Source: Pseudooceanicola atlanticus (GTDB lineage Bacteria > Pseudomonadota > Alphaproteobacteria > Rhodobacterales > Rhodobacteraceae). Taken from it: 64,000 bases of DNA. Below the pieces are notes generated by a model. That model saw only the letters and a list, made by a program, of their open reading frames with translations, had not been told where the DNA came from and made no database searches. Both the position numbers and the translations under genes were made by a program. Numbering within the stretch: the stretch's first letter is position 1; each line of letters begins with the position of its first letter. The stretch is taken from contig NZ_AQQX01000006.1 of NCBI RefSeq assembly GCF_000768315.1, positions 113,211 to 177,210 of the forward strand. The letters are read 5' to 3'. Shown here in pieces: positions 1-11,440 of this stretch.

Positions 1-2
1 TC

Positions 3-59
3 ACGCCCTTCCGTGCAAGGGCGCAGGTGACGCGGACCTTCGACGAGGCCTTCCTGTGA
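3..59 (+). CDS. ccmA: Heme exporter ATPase CcmA, C-terminal end only
   Basis: An open frame entering from the left edge encodes the last 18 residues (ending FDEAFL) and stops with TGA at 57-59. This stop overlaps the GTG start of the next gene, ccmB. The assignment to CcmA, the ATP-binding subunit of the CcmABC heme-handling transporter, rests on position directly before ccmB and the translationally coupled GTGA overlap. The fragment itself is too short to recognise as a domain. Confidence 0.7.
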   Translation, partial: TPFRARAQVTRTFDEAFL

Positions 60-712
60 TCGCGCTGCTGATCCGGGATATCCGGCTGGCCGTGCGCGCC
101 GGTGGCGGCTTCGGGTTGGGCCTGGCATTCTTCCTGATCGTCGTCGTTCTGGTGCCCTTTGCCGTCGGGCCGGAGACCACACTGCTGTCGCGGATTGCCC
201 CGGGCATCCTGTGGATCGGCGCGCTGCTGGCCTGTTTGCTGTCGCTGGACCGTATCTTTGCGCTCGACCGCGAGGACGGGTCGCTGGACCTGCTGGCCAG
301 CGCGCCGCTGCCGATGGAAGGCATCGTGACCGTCAAGGCGCTGGCCCACTGGATCACGACCGGTCTGCCGCTGGTCGTGGCGGCGCCGGTCCTCGCCGTG
401 CTGCTGTCGCTGCCGGAGGCCGGGTTCCTCTGGCTGGTCCTGTCGCTGCTGATCGGCACGCCGGCGCTGTCGGTCATCGGGACGTTCGGCGCTGCGTTGA
501 CGGTCGGGATCAAGCGGGGCGGCCTGTTGCTGTCCTTGCTGGTGCTGCCGCTTTACGTGCCGACGCTGATTTTCGGCGCTGAGGTCGCGCGGCGCGGGGC
601 AGAGGGGCTGGAGGTCGACACGCCACTGTTCCTGCTGGGCGCGATCACACTGTTTTCCGTGGCACTCTTGCCCTTTGCAAGTGCCGCGGTATTGAGAATG
701 AACCTGCGGTAA
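56..712 (+). CDS. ccmB: Heme exporter protein CcmB
   Basis: This 218-residue, very hydrophobic protein matches the length and layout of CcmB, the membrane subunit of the CcmAB part of the system I cytochrome c maturation machinery. About six membrane segments are visible, the first strong one at residues 18-40. The family acts in the inner membrane with CcmA and CcmC to release heme-loaded CcmE. The start is the GTG overlapping the ccmA stop. It is followed after 41 bases by ccmC, so it belongs to one ccm operon. No anomalies are seen. Confidence 0.93.
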   Translation: MIALLIRDIRLAVRAGGGFGLGLAFFLIVVVLVPFAVGPETTLLSRIAPGILWIGALLACLLSLDRIFALDREDGSLDLLASAPLPMEGIVTVKALAHWITTGLPLVVAAPVLAVLLSLPEAGFLWLVLSLLIGTPALSVIGTFGAALTVGIKRGGLLLSLLVLPLYVPTLIFGAEVARRGAEGLEVDTPLFLLGAITLFSVALLPFASAAVLRMNLR

Positions 713-753
713 TGTGAATGGTCCGTGTGGATCAGGGGGGATAGAGAGGGCAC

Positions 754-1485
754 ATGAGCTCGATCTGGGAATATGCCAATCCGAAGAAATTCATCGAGAC
801 GGTGGACAAGGTTCTGCCGTTCGTGTCGGTGCTGGCCGCAATCGGGCTGGTCGCCGGGCTGATCTGGGGGTTCTTCTTCACCCCGGACGATTACCGCCAG
901 GGATCGACGGTCAAGATCATCTACCTGCACGTGCCAAGCGCGCTGATGGCGATCAATGCCTGGCTGATGATGCTGGTGGCCTCGCTGGTCTGGCTGATCC
1001 GGCGGCACCATGTATCGGCTCTGGCGGCGCGGGCGGCGGCCCCGGTGGGCGCGGTCATGACGATCATCGCGTTGCTGACGGGCGCGATCTGGGGGCAGCC
1101 GATGTGGGGCACCTGGTGGGCCTGGGACCCGCGGCTGACCTCGTTCCTGATCCTGTTCCTGTTCTACCTGGGCTATATCGCGCTATGGTCCGCGATCGAG
1201 AATGACGACACCGCCGCCGACCTGACCAGCGTGCTGTGCATCGTCGGATCGGTCTTCGCGGTGCTGTCGCGCTATGCGGTGAATTTCTGGAACCAGGGTC
1301 TGCACCAGGGCGCATCGCTGAGCCTCGACAAGGAAGAAAACGTCGCGGACGTGTTCTATTTCCCGCTGCTGGTGTCCATTGGCGGGTTCATCCTGCTGTT
1401 CCTGGCGCTGGTTCTGCTGCGCACCCGGACGGAAATCCGGGCGCGCCGGATGCGGGCGCTGCTGATCCGGGAGAGAATGTCATGA
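754..1485 (+). CDS. ccmC: Heme handling protein CcmC
   Basis: The 243-residue membrane protein carries the tryptophan-rich WWD signature WGTWWAWD at residues 118-125, flanked by hydrophobic segments and by histidines in YLHVPS and GLHQG. These are the heme-binding features of CcmC, which presents heme to the chaperone CcmE on the periplasmic side of the inner membrane. Its stop codon overlaps the ccmD start (ATGA), so the two are translationally coupled. Confidence 0.96.
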   Translation: MSSIWEYANPKKFIETVDKVLPFVSVLAAIGLVAGLIWGFFFTPDDYRQGSTVKIIYLHVPSALMAINAWLMMLVASLVWLIRRHHVSALAARAAAPVGAVMTIIALLTGAIWGQPMWGTWWAWDPRLTSFLILFLFYLGYIALWSAIENDDTAADLTSVLCIVGSVFAVLSRYAVNFWNQGLHQGASLSLDKEENVADVFYFPLLVSIGGFILLFLALVLLRTRTEIRARRMRALLIRERMS

Positions 1486-1637
1486 TGCCGGAACTTGGAA
1501 AATATGCCGGCGCGGTGCTGAGCTCCTACGGATTGTCCCTGGCCCTGCTGATCGCGCTGATCTGGTACAGCCTGTGGCGCTCGCGCCGCGTTGCGAAATC
1601 CCTGAAGGACGTCGAGGATAGGGTGAAGAATGGCTAA
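1482..1637 (+). CDS. ccmD: Heme exporter protein CcmD
   Basis: This small gene encodes 51 residues with one membrane helix (about residues 17-31) followed by a basic tail (RSRRVAK), the usual form of CcmD, which stabilises the CcmABC complex and helps release CcmE. It starts at the ATG overlapping the ccmC stop. A second in-frame ATG lies three bases later and cannot be excluded as the start. It overlaps ccmG by eight bases. The call rests on size, topology and position between ccmC and ccmG. Confidence 0.85.
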   Translation: MMPELGKYAGAVLSSYGLSLALLIALIWYSLWRSRRVAKSLKDVEDRVKNG

Positions 1638-2169
1638 GGTGTCTCCGCTGATGATCCTGCCGCCGGCGATTTTCGCCGGTCTGGCCGCAGCCTTCTATAT
1701 CGGGCTGCAACGGGACGATCCGGACCAGTTGCCCTCGGCCCTGGCGGGCAAGGAGGCCCCGGCGGTCGAGTTGTCGGCGCTTGGCGATCTGCCGGGCTTC
1801 GACGACGCGACGCTGCGCGATGGCGAGGTGAAGCTGGTGAACTTCTGGGCGTCCTGGTGTGCGCCCTGCCGGGTCGAACACCCCAATCTCGAAGCGCTGG
1901 CCGAGGATGGCCTGGCCGTCTACGGCGTGAACTACAAGGACGCGCCGGACAAGGCGCTTGGTTTCCTCGAGGAACTGGGCAACCCCTACGCCGCCGTCGG
2001 GGCCGACCCACAGGGGCGGATGGCGTTGAACTGGGGGCTTTACGGCGTGCCGGAAACCTACGTGATCGACGGCGACGGCAATATCGTGCTGCGCTTTGCC
2101 GGGCCGGTGACCCAGCGGGTGATCGAGAACACGCTGGGACCCGCCCTGGCCGAGGCGCGCGGCGAGTGA
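1630..2169 (+). CDS. ccmG: Thiol:disulfide interchange protein CcmG (DsbE)
   Basis: A 179-residue membrane-anchored thioredoxin. An N-terminal hydrophobic anchor (about residues 6-25) is followed by a thioredoxin fold with the active-site motif WCAPC (Cys77 and Cys80) and the later cis-proline region GVPETYV. CcmG reduces apocytochrome c cysteines in the periplasm before heme attachment. Length and position after ccmD fit the family. It is the last gene of the ccm operon here and is followed by a hairpin terminator. Confidence 0.96.
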   Translation: MAKVSPLMILPPAIFAGLAAAFYIGLQRDDPDQLPSALAGKEAPAVELSALGDLPGFDDATLRDGEVKLVNFWASWCAPCRVEHPNLEALAEDGLAVYGVNYKDAPDKALGFLEELGNPYAAVGADPQGRMALNWGLYGVPETYVIDGDGNIVLRFAGPVTQRVIENTLGPALAEARGE

Positions 2170-2237
2170 TCCGGGTCTGACCGCGCCGCTTGTCGCAAAA
2201 GGTGCCGTCTTTTCTTCAAGCTGTTGATCCCAAAGAA

Positions 2238-2264
2238 AAAGGCCGGTGCGATGCACCGGCCTTT
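2238..2264. terminator. Bidirectional hairpin terminator between ccmG and acnA
   Basis: A perfect 12-bp stem (AAAGGCCGGTGC paired with GCACCGGCCTTT) with a GAT loop lies between two convergent genes. The A-run on one side and T-run on the other let it serve both strands. Confidence 0.85.
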
Positions 2265-2286
2265 CCTGTTCGTCGATCCGGCTGGA

Positions 2287-5061
<2,775 letters not shown>

Positions 5062-5278
5062 GGTGGCTCCCTTTCAATATGGAAAGCGGGGTATAGCTGG
5101 CCCGCTAATGCCCCATTGCGAAGAATGGATCAAGAGGGCGCAGCTGTAAATGTGTACTATTGTATACATAAACCCCGACCCGCTCACGACAAGTGTTGCA
5201 GGCGTTCTCAAAACCTTGATTGGCCGTTTCGGATCGCTTTGACTAGGAAAGGAGCAGGAGAGCAACAAAGGGGCGAGC

Positions 5279-5992
5279 ATGTTTGCACGCATCGGAAAGG
5301 TCGCAGCACTGGGCCTTGGTCTGGTTTTGGGTGGGATTCCCGCCCTGGCGGAAGAGGACAGACCCGTGGTGGTCGAACTTTTCACCTCTCAGGGATGTTC
5401 GTCCTGCCCGCCCGCTGACGCTTTTTTGAGCGTTCTGGCGCCGCGTGATGACGTCATCGCCCTCGGCTTCCATGTCGACTACTGGGATTACATCGGCTGG
5501 AAGGACGTCTTCGCCTCGCGCCATTTCTCGGAACGGCAGAGAGCCTATGCCAAGGCGGCCGGTCGCCGGTCGGTCTACACGCCCCAGATGATCATCAGCG
5601 GCACCAAGGACGTGATCGGCAATCACCCGATGGATGTGACCGAACTGATCGACGAACATCGCGACCGCCCGACGCGGATCGACCTGGACCTGACCCGCGG
5701 GCCGGGTGGCGTGATCACCGTGGATGCAGAGGCGCTCACGCCGTTTCCGCATCCTCTGCTGATTCAGCTTATCCGCTACCTGCCCGAGGCCAAGGTCGAG
5801 ATCACCCGAGGCGAGAATGCCGGTCACAAGCTGGTCTATTCCAACATCGTGACCGACTGGTCGATCCTGGCGGAATGGGATGCGCGCCAGCCCTTCAAGG
5901 CCGATGTGCCGATCAAGGGCGATGCGCCTGTCGTCGTGCTGGTCCAGCAGAAAGGCCCGGGCGCGATCGAGGCCGCGGCACGCCTGCGTTAA
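5279..5992 (+). CDS. DUF1223 family secreted thioredoxin-like protein
   Basis: This 237-residue protein has a signal peptide (about residues 1-24, ending PALA) and a CxxC motif at Cys40-Cys43 (QGCSSCPPAD) right after the first strand, then the conserved HVDYWDYIGW segment. These are hallmarks of DUF1223, a family of periplasmic thioredoxin-fold proteins whose biochemical role is not established. The start is the ATG after a purine-rich leader. It converges with the acyltransferase gene, with a four-base overlap at the 3' ends. Confidence 0.88.
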   Translation: MFARIGKVAALGLGLVLGGIPALAEEDRPVVVELFTSQGCSSCPPADAFLSVLAPRDDVIALGFHVDYWDYIGWKDVFASRHFSERQRAYAKAAGRRSVYTPQMIISGTKDVIGNHPMDVTELIDEHRDRPTRIDLDLTRGPGGVITVDAEALTPFPHPLLIQLIRYLPEAKVEITRGENAGHKLVYSNIVTDWSILAEWDARQPFKADVPIKGDAPVVVLVQQKGPGAIEAAARLR

Positions 5993-6906
5993 GCGGTTCC
6001 GTCTGCCGGATCGGGCTGATGGGCCCGGTCCTTCCAGCGACGGTGGATCCAGAACCACAGCTCCGGATGGTCGCGCACCCGCGCCTCCAGCGAGTCATTG
6101 AGCGCCTGGCCCATCTCTTCCGGCGTGGAATGCGGGATCGGATCCTCGAACACCAGCCGGAAGCTTAGCCCGTCAGGCTGACGAATCCCGTAACAGGGCA
6201 CGATCGGCACGTCGTATTTCAACGCGATCTCGGGCACCGAAAGGGCCGTGTAGGCGCGTTTGCCGAAAAAGGTCAGAGGCGCGCCATGATCGAAATGCTG
6301 ATCGGTCAGCATGGCCATCACGTTGCCTTCGCGTACGAATTTCATCATCTGCGCCAGACCGCGCCGCCCGCGTTCAAAGAGCGGGGTCGACGGCTGCGAC
6401 AGGGCCTTTTCGTAATGGCGATTGAAATAGACGTTGTTGAGCGGCCGGTAGAGCCCGCCGACATCGCCGAACTTCATTGCCACGAAGGAGCGGACCGCAT
6501 CGTAATTGCCGAAATGGCCCGAGATGATGAAGACCGAGCGGCCGGCGGCGCGGGCGTCTTCGATCACCTTCCAGCCGGGGCCTTCGGGCGTGACGCTGGC
6601 CAGTCGTTTCTTCAGTTCGGCGCCGGAATAGGTTTCGATCAGCGTGCGTCCGGCATTGTCGGGCACCTCGCGGGCGATGCGTTCGACCTCTGCCTCTGGC
6701 AACTCCGGCCAGGCATGGGCCAGGTTCTTGCGGATGCGTTTGCGCCAGCCGGCCAGCGGCGCGACCACGCGTGACACGAACCAGCCAACCGCCGGGATGC
6801 GCCAGCGATAGGGCAGGGACATGGCCAGCCGGATCACCCCGCCAAGCGCGAGGTTCGCGGTGTATTGGCTGATCCGTTTCAGCGGTGGAAGGGATTTCGG
6901 GTCCAT
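5989..6906 (-). CDS. Lysophospholipid/lipid A acyltransferase family protein (LpxL/HtrB-like)
   Basis: The 305-residue protein shows the HX4D acyltransferase motif HFGNYD (His131, Asp136), a basic N-terminal amphipathic region, and the LYRPLNN and TDQHFDHG segments found in the lipid A lauroyl/myristoyl acyltransferase family (LpxL/LpxM). Such enzymes add a secondary acyl chain to lipid A at the inner membrane. Some relatives act on other lipids, for example in ornithine lipid synthesis, so the exact acceptor is not certain. The next gene upstream on the same strand is an EamA transporter, 11 bases away, so they may share a transcript. Confidence 0.85.
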   Translation of the reverse strand: MDPKSLPPLKRISQYTANLALGGVIRLAMSLPYRWRIPAVGWFVSRVVAPLAGWRKRIRKNLAHAWPELPEAEVERIAREVPDNAGRTLIETYSGAELKKRLASVTPEGPGWKVIEDARAAGRSVFIISGHFGNYDAVRSFVAMKFGDVGGLYRPLNNVYFNRHYEKALSQPSTPLFERGRRGLAQMMKFVREGNVMAMLTDQHFDHGAPLTFFGKRAYTALSVPEIALKYDVPIVPCYGIRQPDGLSFRLVFEDPIPHSTPEEMGQALNDSLEARVRDHPELWFWIHRRWKDRAHQPDPADGTA

Positions 6907-6917
6907 GTCCTGTCAGC

Positions 6918-7817
6918 TCAGCGGCGGTCGTCGGCTTTGACTTCGGCCAGTTTGGGGGCGGCGCGGGTTTCTCGGTGCCAGACATAGATGCCCGCCGCCA
7001 CGATCACAACGGCCCCGATGATGGTCCAGACATCCGGGAACTCTCCGAAGACCAGCACTCCCCAGAAGGTCGCGACCAGCAGGCCGACATATGCAAAAGG
7101 CGCAAGCATCGCCGCTTCGCCGGCGCTGAGCGCGCGGATCATCAGCAATTGCGCACAGGTGCCGAAGACCCCCATCAGCAGCATCAGCCCGATGGTGGGC
7201 AGGTCGGGCGTTTCCCAGCGGAAGATGACGAGGATCGACAGGATGATCGACCCCAGCAGGGCACCGTAGAAAAGCGAAGTCCACGGATCCTCGCGATTTC
7301 CGACATGGCGGGTCACCAGCGAGAAGGCGGAGTAGAAGACGGCGGCCGACAGCGGAAAGATCGCCGCCCAGGAAAACACGCCGCTGCCCGGGCGGATGAT
7401 GATCAGCGCGCCGATCAGCGCGGCCGCGATCCCGAAGAGCCGGCGAGGCCCCAGCTTTTCGCCCAGGAAGATCGCCGCGCCCAGGGTGATCAGCACCGGG
7501 TTCACATCCATGATCGCGGTGGATTCGGCCAGGCCGAGAAAGCTGAGCCCGGTGAAGAAGGACGAGGTGGCGCAGAGCAGGAAGATCGAGCGCAGGAATT
7601 GCAGCTTGGGGAAGTTGGTCTTCGCCACGCTCTTCAGCCGCGGGGCGATCAGGATCAGCACCAGCATCGCCTGGCCGAAATACCGCGCCCAGAGCGCCAT
7701 GAGCGGCGAGGATTGCATCGACACGGCCTTGGCCGTGGCATCCATCGTCGCGAAGAAGAAGATGGCGCCCATCATCATCAGGATGGCGCGGTTTTGCTGG
7801 CTGAGGCGGGCCCACAT
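6918..7817 (-). CDS. DMT superfamily (EamA) transporter
   Basis: The 299-residue protein has ten predicted membrane helices arranged as two EamA repeats (about residues 10-140 and 150-280), typical of drug/metabolite exporters of the RhaT/YdcZ-like group. Substrates of this family include amino acids, nucleobases and other metabolites and cannot be read from the sequence. The start ATG was taken because it begins the first helix. Transcribed together with the acyltransferase gene downstream. Confidence 0.9.
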   Translation of the reverse strand: MWARLSQQNRAILMMMGAIFFFATMDATAKAVSMQSSPLMALWARYFGQAMLVLILIAPRLKSVAKTNFPKLQFLRSIFLLCATSSFFTGLSFLGLAESTAIMDVNPVLITLGAAIFLGEKLGPRRLFGIAAALIGALIIIRPGSGVFSWAAIFPLSAAVFYSAFSLVTRHVGNREDPWTSLFYGALLGSIILSILVIFRWETPDLPTIGLMLLMGVFGTCAQLLMIRALSAGEAAMLAPFAYVGLLVATFWGVLVFGEFPDVWTIIGAVVIVAAGIYVWHRETRAAPKLAEVKADDRR

Positions 7818-7931
7818 GGCTAGACCTCCGCCGCCCTGGGATTGGCCCCGGTCAGGGCGGAATGGGTCACGTCGAACATGGCGCCAGCTTTAGGCGCGTG
7901 TCGGTTGAGTGTCCAGATGCAGGGCGCGACA

Positions 7932-7993
7932 TGGGCCCGTGATTGGGCCCGTGATCAGTAGGGGCCCGTGATCAGTTTGGGCCCGTGATCAGT
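7932..7993. repeat. Short tandem repeat at the fliG stop codon
   Basis: Four copies of GGGCCCGTGAT start at 7933, 7945, 7962 and 7979. The last three are spaced exactly 17 bases apart and two of them extend to GGGCCCGTGATCAGT. The rightmost copy contains the fliG stop codon (TCA on this strand, 7989-7991), so the array looks like repeated copying of the gene's end into the downstream spacer. Confidence 0.9.
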
Positions 7994-9044
7994 CTTCTTC
8001 CTCTTCGGCGATGAGAAGGAGTTCGCCGGCGGTTTCCATCCCGCGGATCGTCGTGACGATGCTGGTCATCGCGGCCTCGCCATCCTTGGCCTTGACCTTG
8101 CCGGCCTCCTGCACCTCTTCGCGCAGCTGATCGGCCAGGCGGCCGGACATGTTGGAGAGGATGTATTCGGCAGAGCGGTTGGTTTCCGGGGTTGCGGCAG
8201 CCGCGGCCAGCGCGGTGACCAGTTCCAGTTGATCCAGCTCGCGGACCACCTTTGGAATGTCGCGCGGGGCGATGCGGTCGGGGATGTTGACGAAGGTGAA
8301 GATTGCCTTGCGCACCTCGTCGGCAAACAGCCGGTCGGTTTCATCGAGGCCGTTCAGCACGTCGTCCCGTGTGGCGGCCGTTGAGTAGTTGAGGATCGCG
8401 CCGACCCGTTCGACCGGGCCCTTGTCGAAGACGCTGGCGGGTTCCGCATCGATCTGGGCGGCCAGCGACAGGCCGATCCGGTCCAGCGCGTCGGGTGTCA
8501 CGCTGGAGGTCTGATTTACGGCGTAAGTTATGCGACGCGCACGATCGCCGGGCAGCAGGCCGAGCAGTTCGGCCGCCTTGGAAATATCCAGCTTGGACAG
8601 GATGATCGCCGCAACTTCGATGCTTTCGCCCTCGATGATCTTGGCCAACTTCTTGGCATCCTGCGCCTTCAGCCGTTCCCACGGATCACCGGCCTGGCGC
8701 ACCCCGGCCTCTTTCCGCAGGCGGGCGGCTGTGTGCGGGCTGATCCGGCCATCGAGCACGGAGAGCGCGCCGCCGATGCCACGCGGGAAGGTCAGGCCAA
8801 GCGATTCCAGTTCATGGGCGAATTCCTCCACCACCTCGGACAGCGTATCGCGGGTGATGGGACGCATGTCGCCCAGGATGCGGGTCAGGTCGGCCTGCAG
8901 ATCGTCCGGCAATTCCTGTAGCGGCACGTCTGCCCCATGCGACAGGGCCAGACGAATGATGATTGCCGCTTTCTGCCTGCGTGTCAGCCGAACGCCGCCC
9001 CGTGAAAAAGGCGCGTTTTGCGCCAATGGGGTGAGATTGCCCAT
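7989..9044 (-). CDS. fliG: Flagellar motor switch protein FliG
   Basis: The 351-residue protein has the three-part layout of FliG: an N-terminal segment with LTRRQKAAIIIRL, a middle domain, and a C-terminal domain ending in a run of acidic residues (AEEEED). FliG forms the C-ring of the flagellar motor together with FliM and FliN, contacts the MS ring and interacts with the stator. The protein is somewhat divergent, as in other Rhodobacteraceae. No other flagellar gene lies in this window, so the gene is detached from the main flagellar cluster. The stop codon lies within a short tandem repeat. Confidence 0.82.
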   Translation of the reverse strand: MGNLTPLAQNAPFSRGGVRLTRRQKAAIIIRLALSHGADVPLQELPDDLQADLTRILGDMRPITRDTLSEVVEEFAHELESLGLTFPRGIGGALSVLDGRISPHTAARLRKEAGVRQAGDPWERLKAQDAKKLAKIIEGESIEVAAIILSKLDISKAAELLGLLPGDRARRITYAVNQTSSVTPDALDRIGLSLAAQIDAEPASVFDKGPVERVGAILNYSTAATRDDVLNGLDETDRLFADEVRKAIFTFVNIPDRIAPRDIPKVVRELDQLELVTALAAAAATPETNRSAEYILSNMSGRLADQLREEVQEAGKVKAKDGEAAMTSIVTTIRGMETAGELLLIAEEEED

Positions 9045-9136
9045 GCTCTTCCCGATAAATTGCCTGTTTCCGTTTGGAGACAGATAACCAAAGAGGAATG
9101 AACAAAGGCTTTAACGCGGACAGGTTCTGCGGCTTA

Positions 9137-9289
9137 TCAGCCGATGCAGAGGTTGTTGACCGGGTCGTGCTTGGACCCGGCGGGGCAGACCTCTTTTTCC
9201 GGGGGCCATTGCATCTGGCGGCAGATTTTGGCCTCCGCCAGGACGGGCAGGGCAATAAGGGCGGCGGTCAGGGTGATACGTAGGGACAT
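9137..9289 (-). CDS. Small secreted cysteine-containing protein
   Basis: A 50-residue protein not previously obvious because of its size. It has a signal peptide (about residues 1-20, ending LAEA), then a 30-residue mature part with three cysteines and a CPAGSKHDPVNNLC segment. This CPxG...D....C spacing is reminiscent of small chitin-binding (peritrophin-like) motifs, but the similarity is only by eye. AGGAGCG lies six bases before the ATG. A similar small gene lies 94 bases upstream on the same strand. Confidence 0.7.
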   Translation of the reverse strand: MSLRITLTAALIALPVLAEAKICRQMQWPPEKEVCPAGSKHDPVNNLCIG

Positions 9290-9382
9290 AGAAGCGCTCC
9301 TGTTGAAATGCAGTTACGCTAGCATGACCAATCCATTCCGCACACGGATCATTGTTCCTGAAATCAGGACAATGTGTTTCCG

Positions 9383-9538
9383 TCAGCTGGACACGACCTG
9401 TTCGCAGGTCTTCGTGGCGGAATTCCACTGCGTGCCTTCGATGCAGGATTCGGCCGCATGTTTTTCGGCACAGCTGCTCTGTGCCAGCGAAAATGTCGGC
9501 AGAACCATCAAGGCGGATGCAAGAATAAAGCGGGTCAT
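9383..9538 (-). CDS. Small secreted cysteine-containing protein, paralogue of its neighbour
   Basis: A 51-residue protein with a signal peptide (about residues 1-20, ending FSLAQ) and a mature part with three cysteines, CAEKHAAESC then GTQWNSATKTC. The chosen start has a GGAGG six bases upstream. The longer in-frame extension of 13 residues lacks such a site. The pattern resembles the gene at 9137-9289, so the two form a small family pair between fliG and purB. Function is unknown. Confidence 0.7.
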   Translation of the reverse strand: MTRFILASALMVLPTFSLAQSSCAEKHAAESCIEGTQWNSATKTCEQVVSS

Positions 9539-9625
9539 GGCGGACCTCCCTCTCTTAACCTTGGGGAAGCCTACCATGACCCTGCGATTTTCCGAACGGT
9601 GAGCCGCACCTGGCCCACGATCTTG

Positions 9626-10933
9626 TCATTCCTCGCCGAAAACCCGCGCAAAAATCGTGCCCACATGCTTGGTGTGGTAGCCGAGGTCGAACTTCTCCTC
9701 GATCTGCGCCGGTGTCAGCGCCTTCAGCACGTCTTCGTCCTTCAGCAGTTCTTCCTTGAAGTCCTTGCCTTCTTCCCAGACCTTCATCGCGTTGCGCTGC
9801 ACCAGCTTGTAGCTGTCCTCGCGCGACACGCCGGCCTGGGTCAGGGCCAGCAGAACCCGTTGCGACATCACCAGGCCGCGGAACTTGTGCATGTTGGCCA
9901 GCATGTTGTCGGGATAGACGACCAGGTTCTCGATCACGCCGGTCAGACGCGCCAGCGCGAAATCAAGCGTGACGGTGGCGTCGGGGCCGATATTCCGCTC
10001 GACCGAGGAATGCGAGATATCGCGCTCGTGCCACAGGGCGACATTCTCCATCGCCGGGATGGCCATCGACCGCACCAGGCGCGCTAGGCCGGTCAGGTTC
10101 TCGGTCAGGACGGGGTTGCGCTTGTGCGGCATCGCCGACGACCCCTTCTGGCCCTTGGAGAAGAACTCCTCGGCTTCCAGGACCTCGGTGCGCTGCATAT
10201 GGCGAATCTCGGTCGCGATGTTTTCCACCGACGATGCGATGACGCCCAGCGTGGCAAAGAACGCGGCGTGGCGGTCGCGCGGGATCACCTGGGTCGAAAT
10301 CGGTTCGGGCACCAGGCCCAGCTTGTCGCAGACATGTTCCTCGACCGCGGGGTCGATATTGGCAAAGGTGCCGACCGCGCCGGAAATAGCGCCGGTCGCG
10401 ATCTCGGCCCGGGCATCGCGCATGCGGGACAGGTTGCGGTCCATCTCGGCGTAGAAGCGGGCAAAGGTCAGGCCCATCGTGGTGGGTTCGGCGTGGATAC
10501 CATGGCTCCGGCCGATGCGGACCGTGTCCTTGTGCTCGTAGGCGCGTTTCTTCAGCGCGGCCAGCAGCCTTTCCAGATCCGCGATCAGCAGGTCGGCGGC
10601 GCGGGTCAGCTGCACGTTGAAACAGGTGTCCAGCACGTCGGACGAGGTCATGCCCTGGTGGACGAAGCGCGCCTCGTCGCTGCCCACATGTTCGGCCAGG
10701 TGGGTGAGGAAGGCGATCACGTCATGCTTGGTGACGGCCTCGATCTCGTTGATCCGGTCGACGTCGAATTCGACATCTTTCGCTTTCCAGACTGCTTCGG
10801 CATTTTCCTTGGGGATCACGCCGAGATCTGCCATGGCATCGCAGGCATGGGCCTCGATTTCGTACCAGATGCGGAACTTGGTTTCGGGCGACCAGATGGC
10901 GACCATGTCGGGACGGGAATAGCGGGGGATCAT
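9626..10933 (-). CDS. purB: Adenylosuccinate lyase PurB
   Basis: The 435-residue enzyme carries the fumarase/lyase superfamily signature [11 protein letters not shown] (residues 264-274) and the TSSD (about residues 96-99) and SHGIHAEPT (about residues 143-151) segments of the active site. It cleaves SAICAR to AICAR in purine synthesis and adenylosuccinate to AMP. The length is normal for the short PurB type. It is read away from the DUF6314 gene, with a divergent promoter region in between. Confidence 0.97.
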   Translation of the reverse strand: MIPRYSRPDMVAIWSPETKFRIWYEIEAHACDAMADLGVIPKENAEAVWKAKDVEFDVDRINEIEAVTKHDVIAFLTHLAEHVGSDEARFVHQGMTSSDVLDTCFNVQLTRAADLLIADLERLLAALKKRAYEHKDTVRIGRSHGIHAEPTTMGLTFARFYAEMDRNLSRMRDARAEIATGAISGAVGTFANIDPAVEEHVCDKLGLVPEPISTQVIPRDRHAAFFATLGVIASSVENIATEIRHMQRTEVLEAEEFFSKGQKGSSAMPHKRNPVLTENLTGLARLVRSMAIPAMENVALWHERDISHSSVERNIGPDATVTLDFALARLTGVIENLVVYPDNMLANMHKFRGLVMSQRVLLALTQAGVSREDSYKLVQRNAMKVWEEGKDFKEELLKDEDVLKALTPAQIEEKFDLGYHTKHVGTIFARVFGEE

Positions 10934-11030
10934 CGGGCTCTCCTAGGCTTTGCGGGCCTCTTAGCGTCGGCAGGCAGAGGCGACAAGGGCCGTGAGGGGC
11001 GGTAGGATGACGCGCAGCAGGGAGCAGGCG

Positions 11031-11435
11031 ATGAATCTGAACGATTTCGAGGGAATCTGGGCGCTGGAGCGTCAGGTCAGCAATGCGATCGGTCCCGATG
11101 CGGTGTTTGCCGGACATGCGCGTTTCGTTCAGGACGAGGAAGGTCTGATCCTGACCGAAGAAGGCCGGATGACGATCGAGGGGCAGGTGCCGATGCAAGG
11201 GGTGCGGCAATACCTGTGGCGGCAGGAGGGCGCGGATATCGTGGTCCTGTTCGATGACGGCCGGTTCTTCCACCGGTTCCACCCCGACGGCACGCCAGAG
11301 GCCGGCCACGATTGCGCGCCCGACGTCTACCAGGTGGCCTATGATTTCACGGCTTGGCCGGTCTGGACGGCGCGTTGGCAGGTGGTCGGCCCGCGCAAGG
11401 ATTACCTGATGACATCGCGCTACACCCGGGCGTGA
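11031..11435 (+). CDS. DUF6314 family protein
   Basis: The predicted 134-residue protein begins MNLNDFEGIW and is rich in beta-strand-like segments (RFFHRF, YQVAYDF, WTARWQVVGPRKDY), as in the small DUF6314 family of alphaproteobacteria. Its fold looks lipocalin-like, but no function is known. The start at 11031 was preferred over two upstream in-frame ATGs because GGGAG lies six bases before it. It is followed by the TTTGCAAA-rich bioY control region. Confidence 0.7.
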   Translation: MNLNDFEGIWALERQVSNAIGPDAVFAGHARFVQDEEGLILTEEGRMTIEGQVPMQGVRQYLWRQEGADIVVLFDDGRFFHRFHPDGTPEAGHDCAPDVYQVAYDFTAWPVWTARWQVVGPRKDYLMTSRYTRA

Positions 11436-11440
11436 TCTGC

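Noticed and set aside
6885..7823. A forward frame rich in Asp, Gln and Arg over the EamA transporter gene
   Set aside because: The composition is the complement of hydrophobic transmembrane codons. The reverse-strand transporter accounts for the sequence.
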